Shown here: in pieces, positions 59,556-64,000 of the stretch
Position numbering within the stretch: position 1 is the first letter of the stretch
Layout of the letters: each line of letters starts with the position of its first letter
Source: Pseudomonas sp. MAG733B
GTDB taxonomy: Bacteria > Pseudomonadota > Gammaproteobacteria > Pseudomonadales > Pseudomonadaceae
Direction: 5' to 3'
Assembly: GCF_036884845.1 (NCBI RefSeq)
Contig: NZ_CP145732.1
Coordinates: 744,001-808,000, forward strand
DNA length: 64,000 nucleotides
Program-made: the position numbers and the translations under genes
The notes under the pieces: model-generated
Database searches by the model: none
What the model saw: only the letters and a program-made list of their open reading frames with translations
What the model was told of the DNA's origin: nothing

Positions 59556-59573
59556 TTTTAGATTTATCTAAAA
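59556..59573. promoter_or_regulatory. Palindromic operator of the antitoxin gene
   Basis: TTTTAGAT-TT-ATCTAAAA, a perfect 18-bp palindrome 13 bp upstream of the antitoxin ATG and close to where its promoter must be. Confidence 0.65.
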
Positions 59574-59764
59574 TTTACGATAAATGGAGATTAGACGATT
59601 GAGCTTTTGATGCAACCGCTTTTTTGATGATCAGCGATTTACTGATTACACCACGTAACGAATGTAGTTCCCGTCCCCACCTTTATCCCCTCCAGCTAAC
59701 TCCATACATTGAGCTCCAACGCCTCTCCCATCATCCCGACGGGAAGGTCACTGGAGTTTCCCTC

Positions 59765-59983
59765 ATGCCTTTCGTAAGCGTGCGCATCACCCGCGATGGC
59801 GTTACCACTGAGCAGAAAGCTCAGGTGATTGCCGAGATCACTGAAACACTGGAGCGCGTGCTCAACAAACGCCCTGACCTGACCCACATCGTGATCGAGG
59901 AAGTCGACACCGATAACTGGGGCTACGCCGGGATCACCACCACCCAGTACCGCAAGCAACTGGCGGAAGAGGGGCAGTCATGA
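59765..59983 (+). CDS. 4-oxalocrotonate tautomerase family protein
   Basis: 72 residues starting MPFVSVRITRDG, so processing would expose the catalytic Pro1. Typical length for the family (62-77), with a basic Arg near 10 and a conserved C-terminal GYAGITTTQYRKQ. The substrate is unknown. The open frame from 59624 is not supported. It overlaps the DsbA-family gene by 4 bp. Confidence 0.88.
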   Translation: MPFVSVRITRDGVTTEQKAQVIAEITETLERVLNKRPDLTHIVIEEVDTDNWGYAGITTTQYRKQLAEEGQS

Positions 59984-60636
59984 CGGCGTCGGTGACCATC
60001 GATTTCGTCTCCGATGTGGTGTGCCCTTGGTGCGCACTGGGAGCGGCGGCGCTGGAACGGGCGATCGAGAACGTGGCGGGTGAGATTTCGGTTGAGCTGA
60101 CCTACAAGCCTTTTGAGCTGAACCCGAGCATGCCGGCCGAAGGCGAAAAAGCCGTCGAGCACTTGATGCGCAAATACGGACGTACCGCTCAGGACGTCGC
60201 CAATGGCAAAGCGATGCAGATCGAACGCGGCAATGCCATCGGCTTCAAGTTCGACCTGGAGAAGCGCACCCACTTCTACAACACCTTCGACGCTCACCGT
60301 TTGTTGCTTTGGGCATTGGAGGAAGGGCGTCAGGTGGCGCTGAAGAAGATCCTGCTTCGCGCTTACTTCAGTGAAGGCCAGAACCCGAGTGATCAGCAGA
60401 CGCTGGTGCGGCTGGCAGGTGAAGCCGGGTTGGACGAAGCCCGTGCTCGGGAGGTGTTGGCGTCGGGCGCGTTTGCCGACGAGGTGCGGGAGCTTGAGGA
60501 GTTTTACCGGCAGCACGGCATCAATTCGGTCCCGGCCATGGTGCTGAACGGCCGTCACCTGGTGTCCGGTTCGCAATCGATCGAGTACTACGAACAGATG
60601 TTGCGACAAATGGCCCAGGCCCCCGCCGAAGCCTGA
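59980..60636 (+). CDS. DsbA-family (FrnE-like) oxidoreductase
   Basis: 218 residues, thioredoxin fold with inserted helical domain. CPWC active site in FVSDVVCPWCALG (about 12-15), and the cis-Pro region SVPAMVLNG near 185. There is no signal peptide, so it is cytosolic, like 2-hydroxychromene isomerase/FrnE proteins. It is part of a tautomerase-DsbA-SDR cluster. Confidence 0.9.
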   Translation: MTASVTIDFVSDVVCPWCALGAAALERAIENVAGEISVELTYKPFELNPSMPAEGEKAVEHLMRKYGRTAQDVANGKAMQIERGNAIGFKFDLEKRTHFYNTFDAHRLLLWALEEGRQVALKKILLRAYFSEGQNPSDQQTLVRLAGEAGLDEARAREVLASGAFADEVRELEEFYRQHGINSVPAMVLNGRHLVSGSQSIEYYEQMLRQMAQAPAEA

Positions 60637-60682
60637 TCCACAATTTTTCTACACCACTCTTTTATTGTCTGAGGATTTCATC

Positions 60683-61393
60683 ATGAGCAATTCGAAAAAA
60701 GTCGTTGTCATCACTGGCGCATCCCAAGGTCTCGGCGATGGCATGGTCAAGGCCTTCCGTGAACTCGGTTACCAGATCGTCGCCACTTCGCGTTCGATCA
60801 AACCGTCCACCGATCCGGACATCCTCACCGTAGCCGGCGACATCGGCGAACCGGAAACAGCCCAGCGCGTGATCCGTGAAGCGATCGCCCGTTTCGGCCG
60901 CATCGACACCCTGGTCAACAACGCCGGCATCTTCATCGCCAAGCCGTTCACCGCGTATACCGCTGAAGACTACGCCAACGTGCTGTCGGTGAACCTCAAC
61001 GGCTTCTTCTACATCACCCAGCTGGCCATTGCCGAAATGGAAAAAAATGGCAGCGGCCACGTCGTCAACATCACCACCAGCTTGGTGGACCATGCGATCG
61101 ACGGCGTACCGTCGGTATTGGCCTCGCTGACCAAAGGTGGCCTGAACGCAGCAACCCGCTCCCTGGCCATCGAGTACGCCAAGCGCGGTATCCGTGTAAA
61201 CGCGGTGAGCCCAGGCATCATCAAAACCCCGATGCACGGCGAAGAAACCCACGCCGCACTGGGCGCTCTGCACCCGGTCGGGCACATGGGCGAGATTGAG
61301 GACATTGCACAAGCGGTCGTGTACCTGGACAACGCCAAGTTCGTCACTGGCGAAATCCTGCACGTTGATGGTGGGCAGAGCGCGGGTCACTAA
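60683..61393 (+). CDS. SDR-family protein lacking the catalytic tyrosine
   Basis: 236 residues from the ATG at 60683 (Shine-Dalgarno GAGGA). Cofactor motif TGASQGLG (11-18), NNAG (79-82) and Ser in NITTSLV are present. At the YxxxK position the sequence is SVLASLTKGG: Lys151 is kept but Tyr is replaced by Ala147. It may use another residue, or not be a classical dehydrogenase. Follows the DsbA-family gene by 46 bp and probably shares its transcript. Confidence 0.85.
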   Translation: MSNSKKVVVITGASQGLGDGMVKAFRELGYQIVATSRSIKPSTDPDILTVAGDIGEPETAQRVIREAIARFGRIDTLVNNAGIFIAKPFTAYTAEDYANVLSVNLNGFFYITQLAIAEMEKNGSGHVVNITTSLVDHAIDGVPSVLASLTKGGLNAATRSLAIEYAKRGIRVNAVSPGIIKTPMHGEETHAALGALHPVGHMGEIEDIAQAVVYLDNAKFVTGEILHVDGGQSAGH

Positions 61394-61421
61394 GAGCCGG
61401 GTTTTTTAAACGGCAGAAACA

Positions 61422-61457
61422 ACAAAGCCCTCGTATTGCTACGAGGGCTTTGTTTTG
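61422..61457 (+). terminator. Rho-independent terminator next to the attachment site
   Basis: Perfect 14-bp stem ACAAAGCCCTCGTA / TACGAGGGCTTTGT with loop TTGC, followed by a short T-run. It ends 3 bp before the tRNA fragment and may terminate both strands. Confidence 0.85.
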
Positions 61458-61459
61458 TA

Positions 61460-61504
61460 TGGTGCCGGCACCAGGAATCGAACCCGGGAACTACTGATTA
61501 CAAG
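61460..61504 (-). other. Attachment site: 3' half of a tRNA-Thr (UGU) gene
   Basis: On the minus strand, the anticodon loop CTTGTAA (anticodon TGT), stem TCAGT, T-arm CCGGGTTCGATTCCTGG and acceptor TGCCGGC-A-CCA are intact. The 5' side of the anticodon stem is not complementary (AGCCG where ACTGA is expected), and no D-arm or 5' acceptor follows. The break in the anticodon loop marks the crossover of a tyrosine integrase. The island starts here and extends to the right. Confidence 0.82.
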
Positions 61505-61632
61505 CGGCTTGTCCCGGTGTTTTTTCGAGATTCAGAGTGTAACGAAATACCGATAAGTCACCGTTTTGTAAGGGCAATAGCCCGATTCGTTGTTTCGCTT
61601 CGTTGCACGTTGTAGTCTAAAGTCATTCAAGA

Positions 61633-61656
61633 AGCTGTGACCAAAGCTGTGACCAA
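61633..61656. repeat. Tandem 12-bp repeat upstream of the integrase gene
   Basis: AGCTGTGACCAA occurs twice head to tail, 17 bp upstream of the integrase ATG. It could be an arm-type integrase site. Confidence 0.5.
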
Positions 61657-61672
61657 GACCTAGGGGCGATCA

Positions 61673-63115
61673 ATGGCGGGCAACGCATCGAAAACTGTGA
61701 ATGACCAGAAAGTGCGGGGGATGACTCCCGGCTGTTCACCTCTGGTCGAAAGCCTGCCGGGACGTGGCACCGGGGCACTGGTATTCAAGCGTGCGAACGA
61801 AAGCTCGCCCGCTTGCTACTACCGCTATCACCTGGCTGGCAAGCAAGTGCTGATCAAGCTAGGAGTGTATCGACGCACTGCTCGGGAGGTCGGCTTTACC
61901 TTGCCGGAACTGCGCGACCAAGCCGCGGCAATGGCGCAGATAGCTAAAGCTCACGGCGACGTTAAGGCGTACTTGGCACAGCAGGAAGAAGGCGCTGAAG
62001 CGGCACGTATCCAAAATGAGCGCGCTGTCGAGTCTGCTCGTCTGAAGGCGGAGGAGGAAGCTCGAGAGCGCCATCACCTAGCCGAAGTCGAAGCGTCACG
62101 CGGCACCTTCGGAGAGCTATTCCTCGACTACATCGAATCGCGCAGGGAGAAGGCCACTGCCGGCGTCGTAAAGGAACTGGAGCGGTTGTATCAGACCAAT
62201 ATGCTGGCCCCTCACGCCAGCATCATGGCAATGAAGGCGCGAGACATTCGCCCCGACCACATTCTCGCAATACTTAATCCGATCTGGGATCGCGGTGCGA
62301 AAGTACAGGCCGACCGGATGCGTTCGTTCTTGGCTGCGGCATTCAATCATGGTCTGCGGGCCGAGAACGCGGTCGGCAGGTCGAGCTCCAAGAGCTACAA
62401 CCTAGTGAACAATCCGGCCATGTTGGTAGCAGTCGAGAAGGTATCGGCCCCCGCAACCCGTGCGCTTTCTGATGCGGAGTTGAGAAAGTTCTGGGGAACA
62501 GTCGAAACCACCGAAGGCGTCGGGCCGGTCATGGCGCTGTTGTTCAAGTTCGTCATTGCCACAGGCGGCCAGCGCATCTTCAACGTCTGCCAAACCACTT
62601 GGGATGACTACGATCTGGAAGCCGGCACCGTGCGCCTGATACACCGTAAGGGGAGGGGAGGCCAAGCGATGAGCAGACCGCACCTAGTTCCATTGACTGA
62701 GCGGGCTGTCGCCATTCTGAGGTGTGTCAAGGAGATCAACGGCTGTCATTCCTGGCCGTGGACCACCACCGGAAAGCAGCACATCGTCGTCAGCAGCCCA
62801 CGCCATGCCATTGCTGACTGGCTGAAGTCAGAGCACGCAATTATAGATGGGAAGCAGACCCCCAGCTTCTCTCCGCGCGACTTGCGCCGCACCTGCGCCC
62901 AACTGATGCAGAGACACGGAATCAGCGATCAACTGTCCGACCTGCTTCAAGCGCATGGTCAGACTGGCGTAGCGAATATTCACTACCGAAATAGCCCCGA
63001 GGCGGCATTACCGGAAAAACGGCGTGCCATCGAGCTGTTCGAGCGTGCGCTTAGGAAGGTATTGAGGGAGCAGCAGACCGCTAAAGTGGTGCCGCTGTCG
63101 AAAAAAAGGAAATAA
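61673..63115 (+). CDS. Tyrosine recombinase (genomic-island integrase)
   Basis: 480 residues: N-terminal DNA-binding part with a coiled-coil-like Ala/Glu-rich stretch (about 85-145), then the catalytic domain: Arg in TGGQRIFNVCQ, box II FSPRDLRRTCAQLM, and nucleophile Tyr in VANIHYRNS. The first His of the usual HxLRH box is Arg (PRDLRRT), as in several P4-type integrases. Located 168 bp from the tRNA fragment, it should catalyse insertion at tRNA-Thr. Confidence 0.92.
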   Translation: MAGNASKTVNDQKVRGMTPGCSPLVESLPGRGTGALVFKRANESSPACYYRYHLAGKQVLIKLGVYRRTAREVGFTLPELRDQAAAMAQIAKAHGDVKAYLAQQEEGAEAARIQNERAVESARLKAEEEARERHHLAEVEASRGTFGELFLDYIESRREKATAGVVKELERLYQTNMLAPHASIMAMKARDIRPDHILAILNPIWDRGAKVQADRMRSFLAAAFNHGLRAENAVGRSSSKSYNLVNNPAMLVAVEKVSAPATRALSDAELRKFWGTVETTEGVGPVMALLFKFVIATGGQRIFNVCQTTWDDYDLEAGTVRLIHRKGRGGQAMSRPHLVPLTERAVAILRCVKEINGCHSWPWTTTGKQHIVVSSPRHAIADWLKSEHAIIDGKQTPSFSPRDLRRTCAQLMQRHGISDQLSDLLQAHGQTGVANIHYRNSPEAALPEKRRAIELFERALRKVLREQQTAKVVPLSKKRK

Positions 63116-63642
63116 AAGTGAAAAAAACAAAAAATAATTTCTAGTGCATTTGGTGCGGTATGGAGATGAATGGTGAGGTATGGTGAGTAGAGGCATTATT
63201 GCAAACAAGTATCGTTCGCTAATGTGTACTTGAACGGCCCGCACGCCTCGCTACTATGCGGCTACTGGCCAGACGTACTACACCCAGATGAAACGCCCTG
63301 CACGCTGTGGCCGGGGGTTGCTGGTAACGTAGTTACTGCTGAAATGCAGATAAAGAAAAGCCCTCGACATTCGCGGTGTCGAGGGCTGATCTGGGGGGAC
63401 GGAACAACGTCCTTATGCATATCGGCAAGGCCAGTACACACCCCAAGGTAGAAGCTTTTAGTCCGGCTTCAATATCCACAGGCGATGCTTGTAGATGCTG
63501 GGAGTTTAAGTCACCTGAATTTGGCGTCAATGCAAATTCGTACCGTCCGACCGACGTAGATCCTACGACCCGTCGTGCTGCACTAGTGACTTTCTACCCT
63601 GTACTGAGGGGAATCCCATTTAGTCCAAAATGGATGCCCAAA
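63116..63642. other. Non-coding region between integrase and AlpA gene
   Basis: 527 bp without a gene I can support (the open frame from 63376 lacks family sequence before the AlpA part). It contains 13-mers TGGTGCGGTATGG (63151) and TGGTGAGGTATGG (63171), 20 bp apart, and the minus-strand terminator at 63360-63386. Base composition is more AT-rich just after the integrase. Confidence 0.5.
63350..63386 (-). terminator. Minus-strand terminator within the island
   Basis: 10-bp stem GCCCTCGACA / TGTCGAGGGC with a 7-nt loop. On the minus strand it is followed by TTTTCTTT. There is no minus-strand gene in the window to its right, so an antisense or small RNA may end here. Confidence 0.65.
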
Positions 63643-63870
63643 ATGAGTCAACAAAACAATAGCGTCAGTCCTTCCACTGCAGCACCCAATCTGCCGATTC
63701 CTGGCACCTTCGGTACCACCGCACAGCTCTGCACTCGCTACCAAGTCAGCCGCACGACCTGGTGGCGCTGGTCGCAGATGCCTGGCTTCCCACGTGCCGT
63801 GCGCTTCGGTCGTTCGGTTCGCTGGCCGGTTGAGTCCGTTGAAGCCTTCCTGACTCCGCAGGAGGCGTAA
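63643..63870 (+). CDS. AlpA-family regulator / excisionase
   Basis: 75 residues from the ATG at 63643 (an ATG at 63634 is also possible). MerR/AlpA-type winged helix: LCTRYQVSRTTWWRWSQMPG, FPRAVRFGRSVRWPVESVEA, FLTPQEA. Such proteins control integrase expression or aid excision of P4-type islands. Confidence 0.88.
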   Translation: MSQQNNSVSPSTAAPNLPIPGTFGTTAQLCTRYQVSRTTWWRWSQMPGFPRAVRFGRSVRWPVESVEAFLTPQEA

Positions 63871-63873
63871 ACC

Positions 63874-64000
63874 ATGCGTACCCAAAAACCTGCGAATCAA
63901 CGCGGGCGGGCAGCGTTCGGCCTGAAGAAAGCCGCCGCCGACCTAACCCGCCATGAGCACACCCTCGTAATCCTGCTGTCGCTGTCCACGTATGACGTGC
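63874..64000 (+). CDS. Island protein, partial (runs off the window)
   Basis: The ATG at 63874, 3 bp after the AlpA stop, opens a frame of at least 42 residues (MRTQKPANQRGRAAFGLKKA and on). It is basic at the start, then more hydrophobic. Probably in an operon with the AlpA gene. Not identifiable from this fragment. Confidence 0.6.
   Translation, partial: MRTQKPANQRGRAAFGLKKAAADLTRHEHTLVILLSLSTYDV

Noticed and set aside
61460..61535. Complete tRNA-Thr gene
   Set aside because: Only the 3' half is present; the 5' anticodon stem, D-arm and 5' acceptor cannot be formed from 61505 onward.

Overview
The window is a chromosomal segment of a Pseudomonas, most likely of the P. fluorescens group. 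The reasons are the gene content (tauABCD, an OprD-family porin, ompR-envZ next to rimK-rimB, hslR-hslO-pckA, aguB-aguA, dctB-dctD), the GC-rich codon use, and at least four families of Pseudomonas-type REP palindromes between genes.

Layout. 1-7,080: 3' part of a serine acetyltransferase gene, a betT choline transporter gene with a 1-base frameshift near its end, a small membrane protein, a divergent SDR/LysR pair, an orphan HicB antitoxin and an aldo/keto reductase. 7,100-10,620: tauABCD for taurine uptake and desulfonation. 10,870-15,420: gshA, a thioesterase and tex. 15,780-22,911: ompR-envZ, rimK-rimB, hslR, hslO and pckA. 22,920-27,440: an accessory stretch with an EamA transporter, a HipB-HipA-(DUF1493) operon and two small paralogues, with a strongly folded RNA element on the minus strand between them. 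27,580-36,320: a RecQ helicase, acyl-CoA enzymes, a glycine-zipper protein, a molybdopterin oxidoreductase with fdhD, and a LysR gene. 36,450-48,800: kbp, yrfG, nudE, cysQ, a thioesterase, dctBD, a three-domain kinase/aminotransferase fusion, and aguB-aguA. 48,890-50,345: an IS110-family (IS1111-type) insertion sequence sitting inside a REP pair. 50,380-58,705: a TonB-dependent receptor, an OprD porin with an attenuator-like leader, and a four-gene operon (kdgT-type transporter, DUF1537 kinase, PdxA2-type dehydrogenase, DeoR regulator) that fits catabolism of a four-carbon sugar acid such as D-threonate or erythronate. 58,870-61,457: a tail-to-tail toxin/antitoxin pair, a tautomerase, a DsbA-family protein and an SDR. 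61,460-64,000: the start of a genomic island integrated into a tRNA-Thr gene (3' half of the tRNA, tyrosine integrase, AlpA regulator).

Most of the window is ordinary Pseudomonas chromosome. The parts most worth a second look are (i) the minus-strand leader at about 26,480-26,680, which has a 21-bp long-range stem favoured by G-U pairs on one strand only and a duplicated 10-mer that could switch pairing; (ii) the HipBA operon translationally coupled to an acyl-carrier-like protein that lacks the phosphopantetheine serine; (iii) the convergent toxin/antitoxin pair overlapping by CTAG; (iv) the IS1111-type element with a candidate guide match to its REP target; and (v) the promoter plus terminator ahead of oprD. 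All functional statements are inferred from sequence read by eye; no database search was run.
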